The notes under the pieces: generated by a model | The model's input: the letters and a program-made list of their open reading frames with translations, nothing else | Databases searched by the model: none | Told to the model about the DNA's origin: nothing | Shown: piece after piece, positions 1 to 8,382 of the stretch | Numbering within the stretch: position 1 is the stretch's first letter | Layout: each line of letters starts with the position of its first letter | Made by a program: the position numbers and the translations under genes | Assembly (NCBI GenBank): GCA_022823225.1 | Contig: JAJDXM010000024.1 | Coordinates: forward strand, 237,319-301,318 | Length of the DNA: 64,000 bases | DNA from: Gemmatimonadota bacterium | GTDB taxonomy: Bacteria; Gemmatimonadota; Gemmatimonadetes; Longimicrobiales; Gaopeijiaceae | Direction of reading: 5' to 3'

Positions 1-275
1 CATTCGCGCACCTCGGGGACCAGCACATCGGCACCCGCGCCGGCCAGCGCCGCCGCCAGCCGCGCGATCGCGAGGTGGTCGGGCCCGGGGATGGTCGCCC
101 CGTGGAGGATCACCCAACCCGGCCGCGGCGTCCGCCCGCCCGCCGGGCGATGGCGCCGCGCAAGGATGGCCTCCTCGCCGCTTCCGATCCGGACGTCCTC
201 GCTCACCACGCCAGGGGTCGGCTTGCCCGGCCTGGCCCTGGCCCAGGCGGTCACCCACCGAAGCGTCCTCAACAA
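1..275 (-). CDS. alpha/beta hydrolase, N-terminal part (cut by window edge)
   Basis: The reverse frame is open from a TTG at 275 to the left window edge, so only the first ~91 residues are visible. It contains VILHGATIPGPDH, a beta-strand followed by the HG oxyanion motif, and a later strand DVLVPEVRE, the order expected at the front of an alpha/beta hydrolase fold. The catalytic triad would lie outside the window. The TTG was chosen because AAGGGGAG lies about ten bases upstream and no ATG is in frame; a GTG nearer residue 29 is possible. It follows the small zinc-ribbon gene by 16 bp on the same strand, so the two are probably cotranscribed. Substrate unknown. Confidence 0.5.
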   Translation of the reverse strand, partial: MLRTLRWVTAWARARPGKPTPGVVSEDVRIGSGEEAILARRHRPAGGRTPRPGWVILHGATIPGPDHLAIARLAAALAGAGADVLVPEVRE

Positions 276-291
276 CTTCGGCGAGCTCCCC

Positions 292-534
292 TTACGGGAT
301 CAGCAGGGGGATGGTGCGCCGCTGCATTCCGGACTCGCGGAAAACCTTGTCGCACTCCTCCACCGCCTCCCAGCGCTCCTCCAACGGCGTCAGATTCCAC
401 CGTTCGCACCTGCGGCACACCACCCACAGCCGCCCCTTCGCCGCATCGAAGGCCAGCCGTCGTCCCACCGGAAAGGCCTCGACCAACTCGTTGGCGCCGA
501 GCGGCTTCCTGCAGAACATGCATGTGGTGTACAT
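292..534 (-). CDS. small zinc-ribbon-like protein of unknown function
   Basis: An 80-residue protein with two CxxC pairs, at residues 5-8 (CMFC) and 40-43 (CRRC), the spacing of a zinc ribbon. The part between and after the second pair (RLAFDAAKGRLWVVCRRCER, then WNLTPLEERWEA) is polar with no signal peptide or membrane segment, so a cytosolic metal-binding or nucleic-acid-associated protein is likely. I recognise no named family. It starts at ATG 534, and the partial alpha/beta hydrolase follows 16 bp after its stop. The 162 bp up to the next gene (535-696) show nothing recognisable. Confidence 0.6.
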   Translation of the reverse strand: MYTTCMFCRKPLGANELVEAFPVGRRLAFDAAKGRLWVVCRRCERWNLTPLEERWEAVEECDKVFRESGMQRRTIPLLIP

Positions 535-696
535 GGCGGTCGGCGAATGCTCGGATTCAGGGGAACTCGGAGAATATCATACTCGCCCATCCCATTCTGC
601 CACGCCAACGACATCAGGGCATGGAAACGCCCCGAATAGCGTTTCAGCTGAAACGCTTCACAGCGCCGCGTCGAAACGTATCGCAGCGCCCAGGGT

Positions 697-1926
697 TCAG
701 CCGCATGTGCCCGGCGGGACCAGTTCGTACCGGACGATGAAGGGCACATCGAGTTCATTGGTGCTCGTGGCCCAGATCCTGTCACCGTCAATGGCCTTGA
801 ACACGACTCCTTCGGGAGCCGTCACGCGGAACTTCGCCTCGCCATCGGCACCAAGGACGACCCACTGTCCTTCACGGACGTCCGTCGCGGTCGTCTCACG
901 CAGCCATAGGTCTCCGACGCGCGTCAACAGCATCCGCTGGATGGGCGCGTAGTAGTCGGGCAGGAGCAGCCCCTCCTCGACTGCGGCTCGCAGGTTGCGT
1001 GGGACTGGCTCACCGCGTCGGCGAGCGGATTCGTACGGGCCTTCCGCCATCCTGAGACCTTCCTCGATGAACTCCCTCTTCACCTGGGGCGGAATCGGGC
1101 GCAGTTCGGCGCCGACGGCACTCTCGCGCGTGAGGCGGCCGTCGCCGTCGAAGTGGCGGACGGTGACGAGTTCCGGCCGGTCGGGCACCCAGTCCGCGAT
1201 CACGACGCCATCGCCTCCGGGATGGATGCGGTAGATCGGTGGGGTGAGTGTCGCTCTGTAGTTGAATGTGCCCAGGCCAGTGATCCTCATGTTGGTGAAA
1301 TCGAACCTGGATGCCAACGTGTCGCGCGGCCCATCCGTGCGGCTCCCGACCGTCATCGGCAAGCGCACTCTTGTCTGGCCGTGGTACCCGGCGGCGGGAA
1401 TGTAGAACCCGCGCCCGCCGGCGAGCGGAAGCGATGTCCTCTGCGTGCTGGGGCCGGTGCTGGGCACCCCGTGATCGGCCTCGGTCTTGAGATGGGCTCC
1501 CGCGGAGTCGAAGAAGGAGGTGTGAAGCATCGGCCAGTTCTGCAGCCAGAGCGTATCACCGGCAAAGCCCATGGCGCCGATGGCGACGAACTCGCCCGGT
1601 CCCTCGCCCTGGCCACCGATGGTCCGAACGAAGCCGCCGTCCGCGTCGAGTACGGTGATGGCTGCGTCCTGGCCCCCTCGCACGTATGCTCGACCCGTCG
1701 CATCCAGCATCAGGTTCGGAGCGCGAACGAAGGCGAGCCACTCGGGAACATCGATTCCGTCACCGAGGCGGAGAACCTCGCACGCTTCCATCGGGTCGGC
1801 ATCGGCGATCAGCTGTGAGGCCGCGTCGCCTGCGTGCAGCGCGACGCCGGCGAGGGCCGTTGCAATGACGGAGCGGGTGCGCGGCGACAACCCGGTCCGG
1901 GCCGCGCAGGGCATTCTGGAGATCAT
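697..1926 (-). CDS. exported six-bladed beta-propeller protein (copy A)
   Basis: A 409-residue protein with an N-terminal hydrophobic segment preceded by arginines (an export signal), then repeating strands with the NHL/SMP-30-like signature, for example GGFVRTIGGQGEGPGEF. That GxGPGEF motif recurs in most propeller proteins of this window. The ATG at 1926 has a strong GGAGGAGGAACGCACC leader; a longer frame reaching 2196 overlaps the upstream gene and was discarded. It ends with an ELDVPFIV strand matching the ELDVP ending of copies B and C. It is the last gene of the BlaI-M56 operon. Such proteins are abundant, mostly uncharacterised periplasmic or surface proteins; the ligand is unknown. 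Confidence 0.8.
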   Translation of the reverse strand: MISRMPCAARTGLSPRTRSVIATALAGVALHAGDAASQLIADADPMEACEVLRLGDGIDVPEWLAFVRAPNLMLDATGRAYVRGGQDAAITVLDADGGFVRTIGGQGEGPGEFVAIGAMGFAGDTLWLQNWPMLHTSFFDSAGAHLKTEADHGVPSTGPSTQRTSLPLAGGRGFYIPAAGYHGQTRVRLPMTVGSRTDGPRDTLASRFDFTNMRITGLGTFNYRATLTPPIYRIHPGGDGVVIADWVPDRPELVTVRHFDGDGRLTRESAVGAELRPIPPQVKREFIEEGLRMAEGPYESARRRGEPVPRNLRAAVEEGLLLPDYYAPIQRMLLTRVGDLWLRETTATDVREGQWVVLGADGEAKFRVTAPEGVVFKAIDGDRIWATSTNELDVPFIVRYELVPPGTCG

Positions 1927-1973
1927 GGTGCGTTCCTCCTCCGATTGTCCGGTTGGTCCCGGCGCGCGAGGGG

Positions 1974-3275
1974 TCAGCGAAGTTCCGCCGGAAGCCTCCG
2001 CACGACCACCGTCGGGACGTCCAGCTCGTCGAGTTCGATCAATGCGACGAGACCGTCGGGGCCGAAGGCGGCCGGCATGCCCGGCGTGCCCGCGGGGAAG
2101 GTGCCAAGGTAGTCGCCGTCGGCGGTGAGCACATCGATCGGACCGTCGGTGTCCGGCCAGGGGCCGCGGCGCTGAACCCAGATGTGGCCGTCCCACGTGG
2201 TGGCGAGGGCGTGGATCACGGAGAGCTCGGGATGGAAGGCGGGCTCGGGCATGTCGATGGTGACGGTCTGCGGGGTTCCGTCGCTGCCTGGGAACTGGAG
2301 TATTCTCTGTCCTGCGCCCGGAGCGCCGAGCGCCACCCGCAGGGAGTCCCGGCGTGCCATCTCGGCCCTCTGGATCGCCGGCGTCACGGGCTCGGGATCG
2401 AGCGGACGCGTGATGATGCGCGCCACCTCCGCGTCACCGTCACCGGTCACCTTGAGCGCGTATGCCGACGAGTCCGAGAACACGACTCGGCCATCCGGCA
2501 GAACTCCGGCCAATACCTCCGGCTCGAAGACCGTCGTCTGGCCCATGCCGAGCTCCGCGTAGGTCACCCGCCGGCCCTGGATGGCAACGCCCTCCACCTC
2601 GCCGTCGGCGGTTGCGGGAGGAGGCGGCAACCACCCCTTCGCCACCGTGTCGGTTCTCAAGGCGTCGCTCCCCAGATCCAGTCGCAGGACCGGTCTTGAG
2701 TCCGCAGGAGCGCGCCCCATGTTGGGCACGGCGCGGGTCGGCAGGGCGAACACCCCGGAGCCGCGCGGGTCGGCGTGAATGGGGCTGGCGTACAGGATCG
2801 AGAGCTCCGGAACCCCGACGCGCACGGCGCGCACGAACGCACCGGACGCGTCGAAGAGCTGGTACGCCCGGTGGCCGATGTCGCTCACCACGGACGTGCC
2901 GTCGGGCAGAACGGCCAGCGCCACCGGAGCATTGAACTCGCCGGGACCCTGTCCGGTGGTGCCGAATTCGCGCATGAACTCGCCGGAGGAGCTGTACACC
3001 AGGACCCGGACGTCGGTCCAGCGGCCGGTCGGGCCGCCCGATCCGTCGAAGAGGTAGAGGTTGCCGTCGGCATCGAAGGCAGCGGTGCGCACGAAGCCGA
3101 ACATCTCCCATGGCTCGCCGTCCAGCGTGCCCACGCGGAAGACCTCTTCGAATGCGGCGTCGAGGTGGCGGTCCTGGCCGGTCACCTCGACGACCTGCTG
3201 GGCCTGGAGCGGGTGGCTGTGGGTGCCGAACACGAGGCCCAGCAGCGCGAGGGTGGTGGTGGATCGGAGGGTCAT
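1974..3275 (-). CDS. exported six-bladed beta-propeller protein (copy B)
   Basis: A 433-residue protein with signal peptide ([15 protein letters not shown]... ending HPLQAQQ), followed by propeller strands including [14 protein letters not shown] near residue 110 and the C-terminal block [18 protein letters not shown]. The frame extends to a GTG at 3302 that overlaps the TGA of copy C (GTGA). I prefer ATG 3275 because it puts the signal peptide at the N-terminus, but translational coupling from the GTG cannot be excluded. It lies 47 bp upstream of copy A in the same operon. Function beyond a secreted propeller scaffold is unknown. Confidence 0.8.
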   Translation of the reverse strand: MTLRSTTTLALLGLVFGTHSHPLQAQQVVEVTGQDRHLDAAFEEVFRVGTLDGEPWEMFGFVRTAAFDADGNLYLFDGSGGPTGRWTDVRVLVYSSSGEFMREFGTTGQGPGEFNAPVALAVLPDGTSVVSDIGHRAYQLFDASGAFVRAVRVGVPELSILYASPIHADPRGSGVFALPTRAVPNMGRAPADSRPVLRLDLGSDALRTDTVAKGWLPPPPATADGEVEGVAIQGRRVTYAELGMGQTTVFEPEVLAGVLPDGRVVFSDSSAYALKVTGDGDAEVARIITRPLDPEPVTPAIQRAEMARRDSLRVALGAPGAGQRILQFPGSDGTPQTVTIDMPEPAFHPELSVIHALATTWDGHIWVQRRGPWPDTDGPIDVLTADGDYLGTFPAGTPGMPAAFGPDGLVALIELDELDVPTVVVRRLPAELR

Positions 3276-3298
3276 GAGGCTGCCTTTCTGGAGCGAGT

Positions 3299-4546
3299 TC
3301 ACCGGATCGCGGCCGGGATTCGCCTTACGGTGATGACAGGAACGTCGAGCTCGTCCGTCCCGATGAAGGCGATGAGCCCGTCCGGCCCGAAGGCGTCCGG
3401 CATGGCCAGGCGCCCCCGGGGGAGGGTGCCGATGTAACGTCCGTCAGGCGTGATCAGGTCGATCGGGCCCGGCTCGTCGGCGCCCGGCTCCGTGCTCCGC
3501 TGAACCCAGAGCGTACCCTCCCATGTGGCCCGCAGTGACTCGATCACCGGCACCTCGGGGAAGAAACGCATGTTCTCGACCTCCGCCGTCTGGGCGGCGA
3601 GGAACGAGTTGATCATCGCCAATGCCGCCGGATTCGGTTCGCCTCTCGTGGTCACCGGCCGGTTCCGCGTCTCCTCCAGGCGGCGCTCACGCTCGGCGCG
3701 CCGTATCGCCTCGGTGACGGGCATGGGCTGTATGGGTCGTCGGATGACGCGCGAAACCTCGCCCGATGGATCGGTCACCTTGATGGCGTAGGCCGTGGAA
3801 TCCGAGAACACGATCCCGCCCGACGGCAGCGCGTCCAGCAGGAGCTCCGGTTCGAAGCCCCACTCGCTGCTGACCAGGTCCTTCACCTCGGTCGCGCCGA
3901 CCACGCGGCCCTCGTTTGTGCTTCGTGGCGACCAGGCGTCTGCCAGCGTGCGCGAGTCTACCTCGTCCGACGACAGGTCGTAGCGGATGATTGGACGTCT
4001 GCCACCGGCCGGATCATCCCAGGAGCCGCCCAGCAGGCTGCGGGGGCCGGTGCGCGCCGGCCGCATGTTCCGACCCAGCTCCTCCCGGACCAGCCGATCG
4101 AAGTCGCCCGCGGGGTCAAAGATGTGATATCCCATCCGGATGATGTCCTCGACCAGCGTTGCTCCGTCCGGCCACACGACCATCGACATGGGCATGCCGA
4201 ACTCGCCTGGACCACCGCCGTGGCGACCGAATTCGTCAACGAGACGACCCGTCGCGTCGACGACCACGATGCGGGTGCCGGGCTCGGGTCCCGGAGCGTC
4301 CAGCATGCGAAGGTTGCCCGCGCTGTCAAAGCCCAGGTGCCGGATCGAGGTGAACTGCTCCCACTCGGCCTCGGCCTCGGCCGATCCGATGCGAAACACC
4401 ACTTTGAAGTCCGCCGAAACGGTTCGGTCCTCGGCCGGGAGGTCGACCACCTCCTGGGCCTGGAGGCCGGCGGTTGGGAGCATCGCCAGGAGTCCCGCGG
4501 CGAGCCACCCCGTCGGGTCCGCCGAATGCACCCCGGCGGAAATCAC
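3299..4546 (-). CDS. exported six-bladed beta-propeller protein (copy C)
   Basis: A 415-residue protein with export signal (hydrophobic stretch ending AGLQAQ), propeller motif [14 protein letters not shown] near residue 105 and the C-terminal block [18 protein letters not shown] shared with copy B. The start is GTG 4546, which overlaps the TGA of the upstream M56 gene as GTGA, a typical translationally coupled junction. It is therefore produced together with the M56-plug sensor encoded just upstream. That physical coupling is the best argument that the propellers belong to the same signalling or uptake unit. The biochemical role is not known. Confidence 0.8.
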   Translation of the reverse strand: MISAGVHSADPTGWLAAGLLAMLPTAGLQAQEVVDLPAEDRTVSADFKVVFRIGSAEAEAEWEQFTSIRHLGFDSAGNLRMLDAPGPEPGTRIVVVDATGRLVDEFGRHGGGPGEFGMPMSMVVWPDGATLVEDIIRMGYHIFDPAGDFDRLVREELGRNMRPARTGPRSLLGGSWDDPAGGRRPIIRYDLSSDEVDSRTLADAWSPRSTNEGRVVGATEVKDLVSSEWGFEPELLLDALPSGGIVFSDSTAYAIKVTDPSGEVSRVIRRPIQPMPVTEAIRRAERERRLEETRNRPVTTRGEPNPAALAMINSFLAAQTAEVENMRFFPEVPVIESLRATWEGTLWVQRSTEPGADEPGPIDLITPDGRYIGTLPRGRLAMPDAFGPDGLIAFIGTDELDVPVITVRRIPAAIR

Positions 4547-6039
4547 TCCTCGCTGTCCTTCATGACTCGGACTCTGCTCCGAAGTTCGCCGTTCTTCGTG
4601 AACAGGAGGGCTCCCTGCACGACCTCCTCCGACTCCAGCAGGCCGCTGACCAGACCCAGCACCCTGTGTCCCTGGCCGCTTTCACCCCCGTCCGGTGCCG
4701 GCTGTGCTTCTTCGGGCCAGTCAAGGCTCCGGGCCGGTTCGATGCGGAGGTGCTCACCCGGGTTGGTCGTGAGCGATTCGGGCATACCGGTGAAGGAGAA
4801 CCGTGCGGTGGTCAGTTCGACGGATTCAGTGAACGGCGAACCCGGGCCACTCCCGTCCCGGGGAGCGCCCCATACGGTCATCGTGTGTTCCTGCGCCGCT
4901 TGCGGATCTCCCGTGTACACGTTGACGACTCCGTTGGTCGCCTCTTCACCGTAGGTGGCGGTGGCCTCCAGGCCCTTGACTACATGAATGGCCGCGATCG
5001 GCCCCGAGGACGCCAACTGCACCGATCTTCCAGTTGTGACTTCGGCGAGACCCTCGACTCTGACCGCGTCCAGGAACACCAGGGGTTGCGAATCGTCCGC
5101 CAACACTTCGTCGAGCGCCACGCCCAGTTCCGCGGGTGCGGGCAGGTCGCAGGCAACACCCAGCGCGACCAGCGTCGCGACCGCCAGTAGCGCACCGTGC
5201 GCGCCATTCAGTTTCTTCTTCTTCTCGCTCATGGTTCTCAATCTCCGTTCCAATGTGCTCGTGGGTTGACCCATCGCCGGGGCAAATCCCCAGCGCGTGC
5301 GGGAGCGGGACCCGGACCGAAGAAGCACGGCGCCGTATTCGGCGGCACCGATCCCGCTGGCAATGACCCGCTGGTCACAGTCCATCTCGATGGCGGCTCG
5401 CAGCCGCCGACACATCCACCAGATTGCCGGGCTCCATGGGAACGCCGCCAACACGATGCCGGCGTAGAGCAGCGCCAGATGGTCGCGGGCCCGGGCATGT
5501 TCCTGCTCATGGCGCAGGATGGCAGCCCGTGTGTCCGGTTCCGACTCCAGGACCCAGGAGGGGATCACGGGCCTGGGCGACACGATCCCGACCAGGGCGG
5601 GACCGAAGCGGCGGGACAGGTAGACTTTCGTGCCGTCTACGCGCCGGCGAGGCCAGCGTCGCGTGGCACAGGCCACGGCGAGCAGAACGGCGCACAGCGC
5701 GAAGAGCGACGCCGCAGATGTGGCGCCCCACGTCAGGGCGGCGGTGCGCGAGGCCGTCCGGCTGGCCGGGATGGGAAGGGGCGGAAGAAGGCTCCGGCCG
5801 CCATGGACCGTGACCGGCTCCGGTGCCGCAGATTCCCCGGCTACCACAACAGGGAGATGCACAGGCGGCGGAGGCTCCCGTCTGCCACCCGGCAAGGGAA
5901 CCAAAACCGCCAGCGTCAGCGCCGCCATCCACGCGAACCTGCGGGGCCTCCCCGCCGACGCCATCAGCCGTTCCAGCGCCAGCGCACCAGCCGCGATCAG
6001 CACCGCGACCAACGCCGCGTAGAGCATCCAGGCGATCAT
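4543..6039 (-). CDS. BlaR1-type M56 membrane metallopeptidase with a TonB-plug-like C-terminal module
   Basis: A 498-residue protein with a membrane segment at residues 3-24, further segments near 36-50 and 105-125, zinc site HEQEH at 177-181 followed by ARARDHLALL, and EMDCDQRV near 218. These are the usual BlaR1/MecR1 M56 features. A last membrane segment ends in VACDLPAPAEL with Cys297 in a lipobox-like context. The extracytoplasmic tail (318-378) reads like a degenerate TonB-receptor plug: LVFLDAVRV, then HVVKGLEATATYGEEATNG. There is no penicillin-binding domain. ATG 6039 has GGAG upstream. In BlaR1 the tail senses a ligand and the peptidase cleaves BlaI; the same logic is inferred here. 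Confidence 0.8.
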   Translation of the reverse strand: MIAWMLYAALVAVLIAAGALALERLMASAGRPRRFAWMAALTLAVLVPLPGGRREPPPPVHLPVVVAGESAAPEPVTVHGGRSLLPPLPIPASRTASRTAALTWGATSAASLFALCAVLLAVACATRRWPRRRVDGTKVYLSRRFGPALVGIVSPRPVIPSWVLESEPDTRAAILRHEQEHARARDHLALLYAGIVLAAFPWSPAIWWMCRRLRAAIEMDCDQRVIASGIGAAEYGAVLLRSGSRSRTRWGFAPAMGQPTSTLERRLRTMSEKKKKLNGAHGALLAVATLVALGVACDLPAPAELGVALDEVLADDSQPLVFLDAVRVEGLAEVTTGRSVQLASSGPIAAIHVVKGLEATATYGEEATNGVVNVYTGDPQAAQEHTMTVWGAPRDGSGPGSPFTESVELTTARFSFTGMPESLTTNPGEHLRIEPARSLDWPEEAQPAPDGGESGQGHRVLGLVSGLLESEEVVQGALLFTKNGELRSRVRVMKDSEE

Positions 6040-6070
6040 TGGTGAAGCACGCTCCAGTCTGTTGCCGCGC

Positions 6071-7594
6071 CTACCTGGCAGCAGCCGAAAGCGATTCGAG
6101 AAAGTGCTCCACTTCCCCATAGCGGGTGTCGCCGGAGAGCGTGAACCACCCACGGAAGCTGCCATCGCCTTCAAAGGACATCACGGCGTCGCCGATTCCG
6201 TCTTTGATTGTTGTTTGGAGCATCCTTATGCGATCGCCGATACTCATGACCGGCATGCCCACACGGAAGTTGAGGTCGGCGTTCCACTCACTGGCTGGCG
6301 TCGGCAAACCGACCTCGAATCCGAAGGAGGAATCGTCCCCTGAACCCCTGTTGAGCCGGGGCACCGGAATGTCGGCGATGTCGACCTTCTCGACGGTGAA
6401 GGGCAGCTCGACCTTCGGAGTCTCCTCCGTAGTGAAGATCTGGATCACCCCGCCTGCCGCTTCCTCGCCGTAGATCTCCTTCGCGGCCGGCCCCTTGATG
6501 ATCTCGATGCGCGCGATGTCGAGTGCCGTGAGGTGCTGCCACATGTCGTCGTCGTCGCCGGGCGGCATGTCCTCGGGTGAAAAGCGCTTTCCGTCCACCA
6601 CCACGAGCGGCAGCGGCCGACCGTCTGCGGTTGCCGAAGGCGTCTGTTCCTGGTCGCGGTTTTCGGCAACCACTTCATCGATGGCTTCGTTCAACTGCGT
6701 CGGGGAGCGCGCGTCGCAGGCGACCGCCAGCGCGATCGCGGCCGCGCCCGCCAGCAGCAGTCCGTGCATCGGGTTCAGTCTTCTCGTCTTCTCGCTCATC
6801 GTCTTCAATCTCCGTTCAAGCAGACTTCGGGGTTGACCCATCGCCGGGGCGAATCCCCAGCGGGTTTGTGACCTGGATCCGGCCTGGAGCAGGACGGCGC
6901 CGTAGTCCGCGGCGTCGATCCCGCCGGCGATCACGCGCCGGTCGCAGTCCAGTTCGACCGCGGCGCGCAGCCGGCGGCACATGAACCAGATGGCGGGGCT
7001 CCAGGGGAATGCGGCCAGGATCAGGCCGCCGCAAAGCAGTGCGAGGTGGTCGCGGGCGCGGGCGTGTTCGAGTTCGTGGCGCACGATGGTGGCTTGCGCG
7101 GCGCGTGCGAGCCCGACGACCCAGCGCGGGACCACGATTGCCGGCCGGACGACGCCGACCAGCGCGGGACCGAAGCGGCGGGAGAGGTGGATGTCGGTGC
7201 CGTGGACTCGGCTCCTTGGCCAGCGGCGGCGGGCACACGCCATGACCACCAGAACGGTGCACAGCGCAGCCAGCGCCGCCGCGGATCCGGCGCCCCACAC
7301 GATGGCGGCGTACCTGCCGGATATGGGAGGAACGGCCGGCAGGGGCACCGACGGACCCAACCGTGTCGCCTCGGTCGCCGTGTGCCGCGGCCCGTCTGCG
7401 GCCTCGTCGATCACCAGGGGCGCCGGTGTCTCGCGCAAGCCGCCGGCCAGAGGAATCACCACCGCCAGCCCCAGCGCCGTCAGCCACACGAAACGGCGCG
7501 GTTTCCCCTGCGACACGGCTAGGCGCTCGACCGCAAACGCACCCGCCGCGATCAGGGCGCCGACCAGCGCCGCGTAGGCCATCCAGGGAATCAC
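6071..7594 (-). CDS. BlaR1-type M56 membrane metallopeptidase with a well-conserved TonB-plug-like module
   Basis: A 507-residue paralogue of the flanking genes. Membrane segments lie near 4-24, 36-50 and 97-120; the zinc site HELEH is at 173-177 and VELDCDRRV near 213-221. The last transmembrane segment ends in ALAVACDARSPTQL (Cys293). The tail 329-389 is the clearest plug module in the cluster: LVVVDGKRF, then ARIEIIKGPAAKEIYGEEA and GGVIQIFT, close to the canonical IEVLKGPxxxxYG...GGVI block of TonB-dependent receptors. About 120 further residues form a unique C-terminal extension. GTG 7594 overlaps the upstream TGA (GTGA). It is likely a membrane sensor-protease; the ligand is unknown. 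Confidence 0.82.
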   Translation of the reverse strand: MIPWMAYAALVGALIAAGAFAVERLAVSQGKPRRFVWLTALGLAVVIPLAGGLRETPAPLVIDEAADGPRHTATEATRLGPSVPLPAVPPISGRYAAIVWGAGSAAALAALCTVLVVMACARRRWPRSRVHGTDIHLSRRFGPALVGVVRPAIVVPRWVVGLARAAQATIVRHELEHARARDHLALLCGGLILAAFPWSPAIWFMCRRLRAAVELDCDRRVIAGGIDAADYGAVLLQAGSRSQTRWGFAPAMGQPRSLLERRLKTMSEKTRRLNPMHGLLLAGAAAIALAVACDARSPTQLNEAIDEVVAENRDQEQTPSATADGRPLPLVVVDGKRFSPEDMPPGDDDDMWQHLTALDIARIEIIKGPAAKEIYGEEAAGGVIQIFTTEETPKVELPFTVEKVDIADIPVPRLNRGSGDDSSFGFEVGLPTPASEWNADLNFRVGMPVMSIGDRIRMLQTTIKDGIGDAVMSFEGDGSFRGWFTLSGDTRYGEVEHFLESLSAAAR

Positions 7595-8382
7595 TCGTCA
7601 GATCCTCCGCGCGCTGCGGGGCCGGTGCCCGAATGCTTCGTGACGATCAGGATCACGCCGCCTGCGTCCTCTGCCCCATAATACGAAGCGGCATACGCAC
7701 CCCGGAGGAGTTGGAAGCTCTCGATATCCAGGTGCACGAGATCCTGGAAGGCGGCGCGTTCAATGAATGCCTTTGCCCGTCGGACTGGATAGCGGGTCAG
7801 GTTCGACGGGATTTCAGGGAACGGAATTCGCTGTCCGTCCACGAACACGGCCGGCGGCGGCACGCTTGCCCACTGGGCCGGAACCGCACGCGGGACCATG
7901 TCCGGTGGATCCCGGCCCGTGAAGATCAGGATCGCTCCGTTCGCGAATTCGCCCCCCTGGATCCCCGTGCCCGCGACCACCTCGACGTGTGCAACGAGAT
8001 CAGAGTCACGAAGACCTCCCTCGACCCACTGCCGGACCACCTCGGGCAGGTCCTCGCGAGTTTCGACGCGGAAATCGTCTACGAACACGATTGGAGCGGT
8101 GTCCGAATCGAACCACTTCGCCAGCGTCGATTCCCCGGACAGATTCGCCAGGCCCGGATCAGCGGCTTCCGCGGCGTCGTTGGCGATTGCCGGCTCGATC
8201 GGCTCCCGAAGCTCCGTGGGCACCGGCGCATCACACGCGACAACCATCGCCCCGACGGCCACACCGACAAACCAGACCGCGCGGCCCTCAGCCGGTCTCA
8301 TTCGTTTCTTTCTCATCGTCTCCAGCCTCCGTTCAGGCAGACTCCCAGGTCGACGCATCGCCGGGACGAATCCCGGGATCAT
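7591..8382 (-). CDS. plug-module lipoprotein derived from an M56 gene by loss of the peptidase domain
   Basis: A 263-residue protein that begins where its paralogues are already past the peptidase: FVPAMRRPGSLPERRLETM corresponds to FAPAMG(Q/H)P...LLERRLKTM at residues ~250-268 of the M56 neighbours. A hydrophobic segment (36-48) ends in MVVACDAPVPTEL with Cys50, so alone it would look like a lipoprotein signal. Two plug-like modules follow: 97-157 (IVFVDDFRV ... GGEFANGAILIFT) and 177-250 (AVFVDGQRI ... YYGAEDAGGVILIVT). There is no HExxH. ATG 8382 overlaps the upstream TGA (ATGA). The reading frame is intact, so it is probably functional rather than a pseudogene. Confidence 0.7.
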   Translation of the reverse strand: MIPGFVPAMRRPGSLPERRLETMRKKRMRPAEGRAVWFVGVAVGAMVVACDAPVPTELREPIEPAIANDAAEAADPGLANLSGESTLAKWFDSDTAPIVFVDDFRVETREDLPEVVRQWVEGGLRDSDLVAHVEVVAGTGIQGGEFANGAILIFTGRDPPDMVPRAVPAQWASVPPPAVFVDGQRIPFPEIPSNLTRYPVRRAKAFIERAAFQDLVHLDIESFQLLRGAYAASYYGAEDAGGVILIVTKHSGTGPAARGGSDE

